Below are positions 33,722 through 42,277 of a stretch of DNA of 64,000 bases, one piece after another. The stretch covers positions 62,001-126,000 of the forward strand of contig JAJDXQ010000036.1 in assembly GCA_022823185.1 (NCBI GenBank). The letters run 5' to 3'. Position 1 is the first letter of the stretch. The number at the start of each line of letters is the position of its first letter. Made by a program: the position numbers and the translations under genes. The notes under the pieces were generated by a model that saw only the letters and a program-made list of their open reading frames with translations, had not been told where the DNA came from and did not search any database. This DNA is from Caldilineaceae bacterium. Lineage in GTDB: Bacteria > Chloroflexota > Anaerolineae > Caldilineales > Caldilineaceae.

Positions 33722-34591
33722 ATGACTAGAGGTCAGAGCTACGATTACACGGCGAAGACCGTGGATGAAGCCGTTGACCTGGGTTTGCGCCAGCTCGGTG
33801 TATCCCGGGATGAGGTGGACGTCGAGGTCGTACAGGAGGGAAGCCGCGGGTTGTTGGGAATCGGGGCGAGCGACGCACAGGTTCGGCTGACGCTCGTAGA
33901 GTCTGATGATGAGGAGGAAGAGACTCAACCCGAGGAAGCGTCTGAAGCGGTAGTCGATGCTACGGTTGAGGATGAGGGGAAGCCAGAAGATTCGTTTGAC
34001 GAAGAGATGCCGGCCGTGGCCGCCGAGCTTGCGGCTTCTGAGGAGGAGGAGAGTGAGGAGGAGCCGGGCGGCGCTGGGGCGGAAGAGTCGCAACTGGACT
34101 TCGATGCCGATGCGGATGCCGAGGAGGCCGATCTGGAAGATCTTGCGTTTGATCTGCTCAACCAGATGCTGGTTCATTTGGGAATTGAGGCGGAAATCGA
34201 TCTTATCTGGTCGGACGACCCGGATGATAGCGAGCCGGCCCTGATCTTGAATGTTGTTGGCGACGATCTGGGGATCCTGATTGGGCGAAATGGTGAGACG
34301 CTGTCGAGCATTCAGTATCTGATTCGTCTGATGGTGAACCAGGAGTTGCACCGCTGGAAGAATATCGTAGTTGATATTGACGGGTACAAGCAGAGAAGGG
34401 CCGAGCAACTGAGCCAGCTGGCCCACCGCCTGGCGGAGCAGGTCGTCTCTTCCGGGCGGCCAGCCTCACTGGAACCGATGCCGGCGAGCGAGCGCCGCCT
34501 GGTCCACATTGCCTTGCGCGACCACGAACAGGTTTATACGGAGAGCACAGGCGAGGACACGCGGCGGAAGGTGCAGATTCTGCTCAAGTGA
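33722..34591 (+). CDS. jag: RNA-binding protein Jag/KhpB (Jag_N-KH-R3H)
   Basis: A 289-residue protein in three parts. The Jag_N domain (residues 1-60; TVDEAVDLGLRQLGV, GSRGLLGIG) is followed by a very acidic, disordered linker (about 60-135, rich in Glu/Asp), then a KH domain (GDDLGILIGRNGETLSSIQY near 190) and the R3H region at the C-terminus (RRLVHIALRDHEQVYTESTGEDTRR). KhpB acts with KhpA in RNA binding linked to cell division and envelope growth. It is co-transcribed directly after yidC. Confidence 0.95.
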   Translation: MTRGQSYDYTAKTVDEAVDLGLRQLGVSRDEVDVEVVQEGSRGLLGIGASDAQVRLTLVESDDEEEETQPEEASEAVVDATVEDEGKPEDSFDEEMPAVAAELAASEEEESEEEPGGAGAEESQLDFDADADAEEADLEDLAFDLLNQMLVHLGIEAEIDLIWSDDPDDSEPALILNVVGDDLGILIGRNGETLSSIQYLIRLMVNQELHRWKNIVVDIDGYKQRRAEQLSQLAHRLAEQVVSSGRPASLEPMPASERRLVHIALRDHEQVYTESTGEDTRRKVQILLK

Positions 34592-34736
34592 GATGCGGGG
34601 GCAGTACTGTGTCTGTAGCAGAAGCCGTGCAAGGCCTGATTACCGGAACCGCAGTCATTCGTGAAGGCTTACGGCGGCGGCAAGGCTTCTTGGAGATGGC
34701 TGCGGGAGCCCATCGTCAGCCACCTGCGGTAGGTCA

Positions 34737-35612
34737 ATGACGATCGATTTCTTGGCAATTGGAACAGTTACCCGCGATATCGCGACTGCGGACCCCACTA
34801 CAACCGAATATGTATTGGGAGGCACGGTCAGTTTTGCGGCGGTGACGGCAGCCCGATTGGGGCGCAGTCCTGTGGTCCTGACCCGGGCGGGGGATGATGT
34901 CGATCTGTCGGAGTTGCGAGATGCGGCCGAGGTACACGTATTGCCCGCCGAGAAGACAACGACCTTTGCAAATCTCTACTCACGAGAGGGGCGGATTCAG
35001 TACTGTTATACGCCGTCGCCTCCGATCGGGGCGGATGACATACCGGAACGGCTGAGGGACCCGCATATCGCGCTTCTCGGGCCGCTGGTCCAGGAGGTCC
35101 TGCCGGACGTGGCGCCATCGTTTGGCGGCGGAACGATTGTGGCGGCTGTGCCGCAGGGATGGATGCGCCGCTGGGACGGCGAAGGGCGCGTCTACCCAAC
35201 GCCATGGCGCGACATGTCCCGGATACTCCCACACCTTGACGCGTTAATTCTGTCGATAGAGGACATCGACGGCGATTTGGGGCAGGTGACAACGTTTCTC
35301 GACTATGTATCGCTGGTCGTGCTGACGGCGTACCGGGACGGGAGCACAGTATACCGGCGGCGCGCCGATTCGGGGGTGGAGGTCGTGCCGATTCCGCCGC
35401 GCCCGGCGCGGGAAGTCGATCCCACAGGGGCCGGGGACATTTTTGCCACGGCTTTCCTGTTGAGGCTGGATGAGACGGGAGACCCGATTGACGCGGCCAG
35501 GTATGCCAACATTACGGCCTCGTTCGGCGTTGAGGGACAGGGCGTGCAAGGTGTTCCGAGCCATGAGACAGTTTTGGACTATATGTCGAAGCATCCCTGG
35601 CAACGGGATTGA
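34737..35612 (+). CDS. PfkB family carbohydrate kinase
   Basis: A 291-residue ribokinase/PfkB-type kinase. The N-terminus reads FLAIGTVTRDI, a conserved GG lies in YVLGGTVSFAA, and the C-terminal signature with the catalytic Asp and anion hole is VDPTGAGDIFATAFLL near residue 225. It is slightly short for the family and lacks part of the usual N-terminal lid. The substrate may be a sugar or nucleoside. It lies between jag and parA on the same strand; the link to those genes is probably only positional. Confidence 0.88.
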   Translation: MTIDFLAIGTVTRDIATADPTTTEYVLGGTVSFAAVTAARLGRSPVVLTRAGDDVDLSELRDAAEVHVLPAEKTTTFANLYSREGRIQYCYTPSPPIGADDIPERLRDPHIALLGPLVQEVLPDVAPSFGGGTIVAAVPQGWMRRWDGEGRVYPTPWRDMSRILPHLDALILSIEDIDGDLGQVTTFLDYVSLVVLTAYRDGSTVYRRRADSGVEVVPIPPRPAREVDPTGAGDIFATAFLLRLDETGDPIDAARYANITASFGVEGQGVQGVPSHETVLDYMSKHPWQRD

Positions 35613-35686
35613 AGGGCGCCTGTACAGGAGCAGAGGGACAGTAGGAAAGGACTCGGAGAGGGCGATACCTTGGTTGCGGGCGAGAG

Positions 35687-36478
35687 ATGAAGGCACAGAT
35701 TTTTGCCATCGCCAATCAGAAGGGCGGCGTGGGCAAGACGACAACTGCGGTCAGCCTGAGCGCGTATCTGGCCAATGCGGGCAGAAAGATCCTGCTGGTA
35801 GACAGTGATCCGCAGGCGAACGCAACGACCAGCATGGGCCTTGACCCCAGAAAGCCCGGGCCGAGCATTTACGAGGTCTTGATAGACAACAGGCCGGTTG
35901 AGGAAGCGATTACGCCGACAGCAGTTGCTGGTTTGAGCATGGTCCCGGCCAATCTTGACCTTGCGGGCGCAGAGGTCGAGATGGCGGCTAGGATGGCGCG
36001 GGAGCAGCTGCTATCCAAGGCGCTAAGACCGCTTCATCGCGATTATGACTACATCTTTGTTGACGAACCTCCCAGCCTGGGATTGATAACAATCAATGGA
36101 CTGACCGCGGCAGACGGGATAATCATTCCTGTGCAGTGCGAGTACCTTGCTCTCGAAGGATTGAGCCAGCTGCTGGAGACGATTCAGCAGGTGCGAAGAG
36201 TCCTGAATAGCAGACTGCGCGTTGCAGGCGTATTGCTCACGATGGCGGACGCGCGCACAAATCTGAGCAACCAGGTTGTGGAGGACGTACGAGAACATTT
36301 CCCAGTTGAGACATTTGAAACGCTGATCCCCCGTTCTGTTCGTCTGGGCGAAGCCCCGAGCCACGGTCTGACAGTGCTGAACTATGCGCCAGAGAGCGCG
36401 GGCGCGAAGGCATATCAAGAACTGGCTGCTGAGTTTGTGGATAGATTCCCCGTAGGGGTCGGTGCGGCCCCAGGATAG
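35687..36478 (+). CDS. parA: Chromosome partitioning ATPase ParA/Soj
   Basis: A 263-residue ParA-type ATPase. The deviant Walker A is KGGVGKTTTAVSLS at residues 10-23, Walker A' is VDSDPQANATTS near 40, and the Walker B region is IFVDEPPSLG near 120 (Glu where Cys is usual). It acts with ParB in segregation of the chromosomal origin. Length and gene order (ParA, then ParB 50 nt later) fit the chromosomal Soj group. Confidence 0.96.
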   Translation: MKAQIFAIANQKGGVGKTTTAVSLSAYLANAGRKILLVDSDPQANATTSMGLDPRKPGPSIYEVLIDNRPVEEAITPTAVAGLSMVPANLDLAGAEVEMAARMAREQLLSKALRPLHRDYDYIFVDEPPSLGLITINGLTAADGIIIPVQCEYLALEGLSQLLETIQQVRRVLNSRLRVAGVLLTMADARTNLSNQVVEDVREHFPVETFETLIPRSVRLGEAPSHGLTVLNYAPESAGAKAYQELAAEFVDRFPVGVGAAPG

Positions 36479-36528
36479 AGGACGGGGCTTCCTGAAGAAG
36501 GCGCGCAAGAGTCAGTGGACGATTGACA

Positions 36529-37473
36529 ATGAGCAGAGAGACTGGATTGGGACAGGGCAGCGAACGTCGAAGACAAGGGTTGGGCCGCGGATTGGGGGCC
36601 TTGCTCGGCCGGGCGGCCGCTGAGAGCGCTGGCGAGGCGGACGAGCAGGATGGGCTGCCCAGAGAAGGGGGCGTTCTCGATATTTCCGTTGACGAGATCC
36701 AACCGAATCCCCAACAGCCGCGTTCGAGCTTTGATGTAGGCAGCCTGGTTGAACTGGCGACTTCGATTCGCGAGCACGGTATGATACAGCCGTTGATTGT
36801 TTCCGAGCGTCCTGATCAGCCGCAGCGCTACTGGTTGATTGCGGGGGAGAGGCGGTGGCGCGCTGCGCGGCGGGCCGGGCTGGCAGAGGTGCCGGCAATT
36901 GTACGGGAGGCGACGAGCCAGCAGCAGCTGGAGCTGGCGCTTGTGGAAAATTTGCAGCGCGAAGATCTGAGCCCGCTGGAGGAGGCGTCGGCCTTCAATA
37001 CACTGATTGACCAGTTCAGCCTGACGCAGGCAGAAGTCGCGTATCGGGTGGGCAAGAGCCGGTCGGCGGTGGCGAATGCGGTGCGTCTTCTGGGGCTGCC
37101 GGTTGAGGTACGGACTGCTCTGAATGACGGGTTGGTTAGCGCAGGACACGCCCGCGCGCTTCTGGGGCTGGAGAGCGACGATGACAAGTTGCGGGCGCTG
37201 GAGGAGATTGTTGCAAGGGCGTTGAACGTGCGGCAGGCTGAGGAGCTGGTGCGGCGCTGGCAGGCGGAGCCGGCGGTCAGGGAGCCGGTGGAGGAGGATC
37301 AGCAGATGAAGGCACAGATGCGTTTCTGGGAAAACCGTTTTCGGGACCGGCTCCAGACCAAGGTGAGCCTGGAACGCAAGGGGGATGGTAGCGGCCGGCT
37401 GGTCGTACACTTCTACAACGATGAAGATCTTGAGTCGATTTACCGGGAAATTGTCGGAGATGAAGCCAATTGA
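36529..37473 (+). CDS. parB: Chromosome partitioning protein ParB/Spo0J
   Basis: About 314 residues. The N-terminal ParA-stimulating peptide is GLGRGLGALLG near residue 17. The ParB/Srx CTP-binding domain contains IQPNPQQPRSSF and the GERRWRAAR box near 104, and ENLQREDLSPLEEA near 141. A helix-turn-helix (AEVAYRVGKSRSAVANAVRLL) near 165 reads parS, and a C-terminal dimerisation domain follows. A TTG two codons upstream (36523) is an alternative start. No parS-like site was seen in the window. Confidence 0.96.
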   Translation: MSRETGLGQGSERRRQGLGRGLGALLGRAAAESAGEADEQDGLPREGGVLDISVDEIQPNPQQPRSSFDVGSLVELATSIREHGMIQPLIVSERPDQPQRYWLIAGERRWRAARRAGLAEVPAIVREATSQQQLELALVENLQREDLSPLEEASAFNTLIDQFSLTQAEVAYRVGKSRSAVANAVRLLGLPVEVRTALNDGLVSAGHARALLGLESDDDKLRALEEIVARALNVRQAEELVRRWQAEPAVREPVEEDQQMKAQMRFWENRFRDRLQTKVSLERKGDGSGRLVVHFYNDEDLESIYREIVGDEAN

Positions 37474-37586
37474 GCTCCGGCATAAGAGCGGGGCGCTGTC
37501 GGCGGGAATGAAGCGGCGCGGACGGGATATTGTCATTGAGTTGCACTCTCTTGCTCGACTCTGGGGAGATTAACCGGGAAATCCGC

Positions 37587-38303
37587 ATGGCTGAGAAGCT
37601 TGGCGATGCCTTTCAGACAGAACAGAATCGTGTTGCGGATCTGCTTGAAGAGGCATTCGCCGATCTGCCAGAGGCATTGTCGCAGTTTGTCCGCAGTGAA
37701 ATGGCGGAGGAGCGGATTCTGGCAGGGGTTGTCCTGGCCTCGGCTGCGCCAGAGGAAGATTCGACCGAGCGTGAAGAAAGGCGGGTCGCGCTGGCTGCGG
37801 CGCTGGAGCTTCTACAGGTTGCGCTGAACATCCATCGATTATTGCTCAGATCGGAGCAGATAGATACGATCGACAATGTTCTGCTGGGTGGAACGATTTT
37901 GGCGGGCGACTTCTGTTTTAGCCGGGCGGCCGTGCTTGCCGCGCGCACGTGCCATCCGGGCGTGGTGACAGTGTTCGCTAAGCTGCTGCAGACGCTGAGC
38001 GAGGCCAATTTGCGGCGTGTCATGATCAGGGACGGCGCCAGCCGTGAGAGCGTAGCGGCGGAGGAACGCGCAGCCCTGTTTGAGAGCGGGGCGGCGGCCG
38101 GGGTCATGCTGGCGGAGCTTGCAGAAGATGAGATGGAAGAGGTGGTTGCGTACGCAGCTTGCGTGAGTCGAGCCGGAACGGTGGTCAGCGCCAATTCCTG
38201 GGGCAAGGCGGCGGGGCGAAGACTTGACAGACTGCCGCTGCGCCAGAGGGAGCGCTGGGGCCTCCTTGTGGAGATGGACGGTCTCTATGGGAATCGGGGC
38301 TGA
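37587..38303 (+). CDS. Degenerate polyprenyl synthetase-like protein
   Basis: A 238-residue all-helical protein. The segment LLGGTILAGDFCFSRAAVLA near residue 93 aligns with the LAGDFLLARA region of trans-isoprenyl diphosphate synthases, and the following helices keep the family pattern. The first aspartate-rich DDxxD motif, expected just upstream, is missing, and no second DDxxD is visible in the C-terminal half. It is also shorter than active enzymes (about 320). It is probably a non-catalytic paralog or a regulatory subunit like HepS of heptaprenyl diphosphate synthase. It follows parB and precedes the ATP-grasp gene on the same strand. Confidence 0.65.
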   Translation: MAEKLGDAFQTEQNRVADLLEEAFADLPEALSQFVRSEMAEERILAGVVLASAAPEEDSTEREERRVALAAALELLQVALNIHRLLLRSEQIDTIDNVLLGGTILAGDFCFSRAAVLAARTCHPGVVTVFAKLLQTLSEANLRRVMIRDGASRESVAAEERAALFESGAAAGVMLAELAEDEMEEVVAYAACVSRAGTVVSANSWGKAAGRRLDRLPLRQRERWGLLVEMDGLYGNRG

Positions 38304-38327
38304 GCCGGGAGGGGGAGGAGTGTGCGC

Positions 38328-39596
38328 GTGAAGCGGGTGCTGTTGCTCACGACTCCCAACAGCTATCGGACGCGGGACTATGTGGACGCCGCGGCGCGTC
38401 TGGACATAGAGACTGTCATTGCCGTGGACTTGCCTGAGAAGCTGGCGGAGGAGTGGGACTTTCCGCTGGGAGCAGACTTCGGCAGGCCTGAGGAGGCGGC
38501 AAAACAGCTTGTCGGCGCGCTGGCCGGAGGGGGCAATTCCACGAGAGCGGGGGGCGGCTTCGACGCTGTCCTGGCGCTGGATGACGCCGGTTCCCGGGTG
38601 GCGGCGCTGGTCGCGGAGGCGCTGGGACTGCCCCATAACGACCCGGAGGCGGCTGAAGCTGCGCGCAACAAGCATCTGATGCGCCGCATGTTGGCGGCGT
38701 GCGGCGCGCCCGTGCCAGCGTTTGCTGAATTCCGGACTGGCGAAAACCTGAAGGCGACGATCATAGGGGCTGAAGAGAAGATTGGGTATCCCTGCGTGGT
38801 CAAGCCGGTGGATTTGAATGGAAGCCGGGGGGTAATCCGGGCGAATCTGCGGTGTGAGTTGGGCGCGGCGATAAGAAGACTTGGGGCGCTGATCGGGGTA
38901 GGGAAGCCGTTCCTGATTGAGGGTTATATTCCAGGGGTGGAGGTCGCGCTGGAAGGACTGCTGGACGGGGACCGACTGCATTGTCTGGCGCTTTTTGACA
39001 AGCCGGATCCCCTTGAGGGACCGTATTTTGAGGAGACGCTCTACGTTACGCCCTCGCGCCTGGCGGCGGAGATGCAAGAGAGGATAGTCAGGACGACTGA
39101 GGCGGCTGCCAGAGGGTTGGGCTTGCAGACTGGTCCCATTCACGCTGAGCTGCGGATCAACTCCGAAGGTCCCTGGATCGTGGAGGTGGCGGGCCGTTCG
39201 ATCGGCGGGCTGTGTTCGCGGATACTGCGATTTGGGATGGAAGTGGGGAACAGGAGCTCGCTGGAGGAACTCATCCTGCGGCAGGCGTGCGGGTTGCCCT
39301 TGGAGAACCTTGAGAGGGAATCGAGCGCGGGCGGGGTGATGATGATTCCGATCCCGGCGGCAGGCATTCTGCGGCGGGTGGATGGGTTGGATAAGGCGAA
39401 GCAAGTGGCCGGAGTCGAGGATGTGCAGTTTACGACCCGGCTCGATCAGTCACTGGTTCCACTGCCTGAAGGGGATGCCTACCTGGGTTTCATTTTTGCG
39501 AAGGGCCGATCGCCGCGCCTGGTCGAAGAGGCGTTACGAACGGCGCACAGCAGGTTGGCGTTCGAGATTGACCCGGAGTTTGCGCTCCTCGCGTAG
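38328..39596 (+). CDS. ATP-grasp domain-containing protein
   Basis: About 422 residues. An N-terminal pre-ATP-grasp Rossmann-like part (KRVLLLTTPNSYRTRDY) is followed by the ATP-grasp core: NKHLMRRMLAACGAPVPAF near residue 118, YPCVVKPVDLNGSRGV near 155 with the nucleotide Lys, FLIEGYIPGVEVALEGLL near 200 and a metal-binding HAELRI/WIVEVAGR segment near 275-290. The overall pattern is that of amino-acid ligases of the BacD/L-amino-acid ligase type. The frame opens at GTG 38322, but GGAGG at 38314-38318 is better spaced (9 nt) for GTG 38328. The product is unknown. Confidence 0.85.
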   Translation: MKRVLLLTTPNSYRTRDYVDAAARLDIETVIAVDLPEKLAEEWDFPLGADFGRPEEAAKQLVGALAGGGNSTRAGGGFDAVLALDDAGSRVAALVAEALGLPHNDPEAAEAARNKHLMRRMLAACGAPVPAFAEFRTGENLKATIIGAEEKIGYPCVVKPVDLNGSRGVIRANLRCELGAAIRRLGALIGVGKPFLIEGYIPGVEVALEGLLDGDRLHCLALFDKPDPLEGPYFEETLYVTPSRLAAEMQERIVRTTEAAARGLGLQTGPIHAELRINSEGPWIVEVAGRSIGGLCSRILRFGMEVGNRSSLEELILRQACGLPLENLERESSAGGVMMIPIPAAGILRRVDGLDKAKQVAGVEDVQFTTRLDQSLVPLPEGDAYLGFIFAKGRSPRLVEEALRTAHSRLAFEIDPEFALLA

Positions 39597-39605
39597 AGGA
39601 TCCTC

Positions 39606-39926
39606 CTATTTGCGGGGCGCGCCTTTGCCTGCGGGCACACCTGGAACCGCTCCTGGTGTTCCTTCAGGTGTCCAGCCTTCAGGCATTTGCGCGCCTTCCC
39701 CAAAGAAGAACTCTTCCATCTGCTGCATCAGGAATTCGCGTGCCTGCCCATCACCCAGGCTGAGGCCATAGTGGTTGATGAGCACGACCGAGTATTGCAT
39801 CCACATGTCCCAGCCGGCTTGCGAGATGTTTTCGAACACTCGCTGGCCTAACTCGCCGGGGTAAGGCGGCCCTTCCAAGCCGGGCAACTCCTGTCCGATT
39901 TTTGCGCACTGAACTGTGCGAGCCAT
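39606..39926 (-). CDS. YggX-like Fe(2+)-trafficking/oxidative damage protection protein
   Basis: A 106-residue protein. The first ~85 residues match YggX: MARTVQCAKIGQELPGLEGP with the conserved Cys7, PYPGELGQRVFENIS, WDMWMQYSVVLINHYGLSL and EFLMQQMEEFFFG. YggX protects Fe-S proteins from oxidative damage. A Pro/Gly-rich C-terminal tail of about 20 residues is extra. It is transcribed opposite to its neighbours and has its own consensus promoter (39968-39997). Confidence 0.9.
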   Translation of the reverse strand: MARTVQCAKIGQELPGLEGPPYPGELGQRVFENISQAGWDMWMQYSVVLINHYGLSLGDGQAREFLMQQMEEFFFGEGAQMPEGWTPEGTPGAVPGVPAGKGAPRK

Positions 39927-39967
39927 ATGTCCACTCCAGACGCAGAATGATTGGAACTGAGGGCTAC

Positions 39968-39997
39968 ATTATAGGGCTCTCTATGAACGCTTGTCAA
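39968..39997 (-). promoter_or_regulatory. Consensus sigma70-like promoter for the yggX-like gene (TTGACA-18-TATAAT)
   Basis: On the minus strand the -35 TTGACA is 39997-39992 and the -10 TATAAT is 39973-39968, both perfect, spacer 18 nt. It overlaps the TTG at 39991 that could otherwise start the divergent formyltransferase, supporting ATG 40003 for that gene. Confidence 0.8.
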
Positions 39998-40002
39998 GAG
40001 AG

Positions 40003-41019
40003 ATGCGCCTTCTATTCCTAGGGATGCCGGGGCTGTTCAGCTTTCTGGTCCTGGAGGGGCTGATCGCGCGCGGGTTCAAGGCGTCGGCGGTCCTGCTTAC
40101 AGGGTCGGAAAGTGATGTTCTTCGGCCTTTGTACGTGCCGGAGGCGGGCAGGGAAACGCATCCTGCGGGGGAGGCTGAACTGCACATTGTCAACCCTTCG
40201 GTTGGAATTGGCGTGCGCGTCGATGGAGGGGGCGCGGCGGAGGGCGGGCATCCTCTTGCTGGAACGGGGACGTTCGCGGCGTCTTACGGGGGGCCGCTTC
40301 GCCTGGCGACGCGAGAGGGAATCCCCGCCTATGCGAGTGGCGACATTGGTCATCGAGAGGTGAGGCGGTGGCTGGGGGAGATGGCGGTGGATGTTGTGTG
40401 CGTTGCCTGCTGGGATCGCGTCATTCCCGCATCCGCGCTGGCCATTCCACGTTTAGGGTTTCTCAATGTGCATCCTTCGCTGCTGCCCTTTTACCGTGGG
40501 CCGTATCCTCTGTTCTGGCAGTTTCGAGAGGGGGAAAGGGTGACGGGCGCGACGGTTCATTGGATGGACGGCGGTCTGGATACGGGCGATATTGCGGGGC
40601 AGCGGGAGCTTCTGTTTGAGGATGGGATGCGGGGCGCGGAGGCGGAAGCCCTGTGCGCAACCGCGGGGGCCTCGCTGGCGGCAGACGTTTTGGAGGCGTT
40701 GGGGCGGGGAAAGGATGTTCGGGAACGGCAGACCGAAGGCGGAAGCTATTTTGGCCGTCCTTCGGCGGCGGACTTTTCGGTCGATGCCGGGTGGCATGTT
40801 CGCCGGGCATTTAATTTCATGCGGGGGACGGCTGAGTGGCGGATTCCGTTCCGGTATGAGGGCGATGCTACTGTGAGGTGGTTTCGGGATGCGCTGGCGT
40901 GGCGGGAAGGGGCGCCTGGGGAGAGCGCTGGGGGAGGGGCTGTGTGGGCGGCGTTTCGCGGCGGTTCGGTGCTGGCGCTGGAGGGGCAGGAGGGCAGAAC
41001 TACAGTGGTTAGTGGTTAG
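40003..41019 (+). CDS. Formyltransferase family protein (methionyl-tRNA formyltransferase-like)
   Basis: About 338 residues with the Fmt/GART formyltransferase core. The catalytic segment GFLNVHPSLLPFYRGPYPLF near residue 155 carries the conserved Asn and His, and TVHWMDGGLDTGDI near 185 carries the Asp. A C-terminal OB-like domain follows. Folate-dependent transfer of a formyl group is the family reaction, but the long loop between the first strands differs from Fmt and no def gene is adjacent, so a sugar or amine formyltransferase is possible. ATG 40003 is preferred over TTG 39991. The last residues (TTVVSG) are encoded by the intergenic repeat that begins here. Confidence 0.78.
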   Translation: MRLLFLGMPGLFSFLVLEGLIARGFKASAVLLTGSESDVLRPLYVPEAGRETHPAGEAELHIVNPSVGIGVRVDGGGAAEGGHPLAGTGTFAASYGGPLRLATREGIPAYASGDIGHREVRRWLGEMAVDVVCVACWDRVIPASALAIPRLGFLNVHPSLLPFYRGPYPLFWQFREGERVTGATVHWMDGGLDTGDIAGQRELLFEDGMRGAEAEALCATAGASLAADVLEALGRGKDVRERQTEGGSYFGRPSAADFSVDAGWHVRRAFNFMRGTAEWRIPFRYEGDATVRWFRDALAWREGAPGESAGGGAVWAAFRGGSVLALEGQEGRTTVVSG

Positions 41020-41150
41020 TGGTCAGTGGTCAGTGGCGGACGGGGAGGCGCTGCGGGGCAGGCATGTGGAGGAGCGACGGGGAGGGCGCCCACAAGGGGG
41101 GGAACTACAGTGGTCAGTGGCGGGGGGGGAGGCGCCGCGGGGCGGGCATA
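40997..41150. repeat. Direct duplication with GTGGTTA/GTGGTCA heptads
   Basis: GAACTACAGTGGT and a following GC-rich block (GGGGAGGCGCNGCGGGGC) occur twice, at about 40997-41064 and 41102-41149, roughly 105 bp apart. The first copy has a run of near-identical heptads AGTGGTTAGTGGTTAGTGG. A half-site of the REP-like palindrome (GGGCGCCC, 41084-41091) lies between them. Confidence 0.65.
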
Positions 41151-41182
41151 ATGAGAACTGTAACCGATTTGGCGGCGGGCTG

Positions 41183-41212
41183 TTGTCGGGGGAGGTTCAG
41201 ATCGACTACAAT
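41183..41212 (+). promoter_or_regulatory. Sigma70-like promoter for the mannonate dehydratase gene (TTGTCG-18-TACAAT)
   Basis: The -35 at 41183-41188 (TTGTCG, 4/6) and -10 at 41207-41212 (TACAAT, 5/6) have an 18-nt spacer. ATG follows at 41262 with AGGAG upstream. Confidence 0.55.
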
Positions 41213-41261
41213 GGGCTGGCCACACAGCAATCCAAGAGTTTAGCGAGACAGGAGATTTCAG

Positions 41262-42269
41262 ATGGCGTTGATGACAATACCTCCGGGGATGAAGATTGCG
41301 GCGCAGATGTCGCCGGAAGCGGATGAAGGGGAGCTGCAGTTTGTCAAGCAGATGGGGCTGGACTGGGCGGTCTGCTGGACGGACGGCGAACACGCAGGCT
41401 ACGAGTACTATGCACGTACCAAGGAGCGTTTTGAGAAGGCCGGCGTTCAGGTTTACGGTTTTGGCAACCGGGAGGTTCACAACCAGGATGCGATTGTGCT
41501 GGGATTGGAGAACCGGGATGCCAAGATTGAGGAGTATGTAAGTCATCTGCGGGCGTTGGGCAAGGCGGGGATTCCCTATACGACCTATGCGCATATGGGG
41601 AATGGCATCTGGAGCACGGAACGGGAGTTGACGCGAGGGGGGGCCTCGGCGCGGGGCTTTGACCTGGCAAAGGCCGAGGCGGGCCACTGGGCGGGCAGGT
41701 ATTATCATATGCCGCTTTCGCATGGCCGGCGGTACTCGGAGGATGAAATCTGGGAGAATTTCCGGTATTTTGTGTCGCAGGCGGCGCCGGTGGCGGAAGA
41801 GGAGGGGGTCCGCATCGGGATTCATCCGGATGACCCGCCGCAGCCGGAGCTTGCAGGCGTGCCGAGGTGTATATTAAGCAGCTACGACGGCTACCACCGG
41901 GCGATGGAGATGGCGGACAGCCCGAATGTGGGAATTTGTTTCTGTATTGGATGCTGGTTGGAGGGCGGAGACCTGATGGGCAAAGGGGTTGAGGAGTCGC
42001 TGCTTCAGTTCGGACAGAGGGACAAGCTGTTCAAGATCCATTTCCGCAACGTTGACCAGCCGTTGCCCCACTTTGTGGAGACTTTTGTAGACGACGGGTA
42101 CTTTGATATGTACAGGGCGATGCGGGCGCTGGCGCAGACCGGTTTTGACGGGGTCCTGATTCCGGATCATATTCCGATGATGGCGAACGATCGCCGGGTT
42201 GGGACGGCCTACACGATCGGCTATATGAAGGCGCTGCTGGCAAGGGCCGAGGATGAGGTGAAAGGTTAG
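41262..42269 (+). CDS. uxuA: Mannonate dehydratase (UxuA family)
   Basis: A 335-residue TIM-barrel dehydratase. Family hallmarks are GIHPDDPP near residue 186, ICFCIGCWLEGGD near 224, LFKIHFRNVDQPLPHFVETF near 253 and the C-terminal LIPDHIPMM. UxuA converts D-mannonate to 2-keto-3-deoxygluconate in hexuronate breakdown, using a divalent metal. Length is at the short end of the family, as for many non-proteobacterial members. It is followed 8 nt later by a DUF1932-type dehydrogenase, together forming a sugar-acid catabolic pair. Confidence 0.88.
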   Translation: MALMTIPPGMKIAAQMSPEADEGELQFVKQMGLDWAVCWTDGEHAGYEYYARTKERFEKAGVQVYGFGNREVHNQDAIVLGLENRDAKIEEYVSHLRALGKAGIPYTTYAHMGNGIWSTERELTRGGASARGFDLAKAEAGHWAGRYYHMPLSHGRRYSEDEIWENFRYFVSQAAPVAEEEGVRIGIHPDDPPQPELAGVPRCILSSYDGYHRAMEMADSPNVGICFCIGCWLEGGDLMGKGVEESLLQFGQRDKLFKIHFRNVDQPLPHFVETFVDDGYFDMYRAMRALAQTGFDGVLIPDHIPMMANDRRVGTAYTIGYMKALLARAEDEVKG

Positions 42270-42277
42270 GTGGCGAT

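Noticed and set aside
35687-37473. parS site near parAB
   Set aside because: Several CACGTG cores exist in the window but none has the TGTTnC...GnAACA flanks of parS.
37839-39404. 521-codon open frame on the minus strand opposite the prenyl-synthetase-like and ATP-grasp genes
   Set aside because: Low-complexity antisense shadow with no motif or ribosome site; the plus-strand ATP-grasp motifs are clear.
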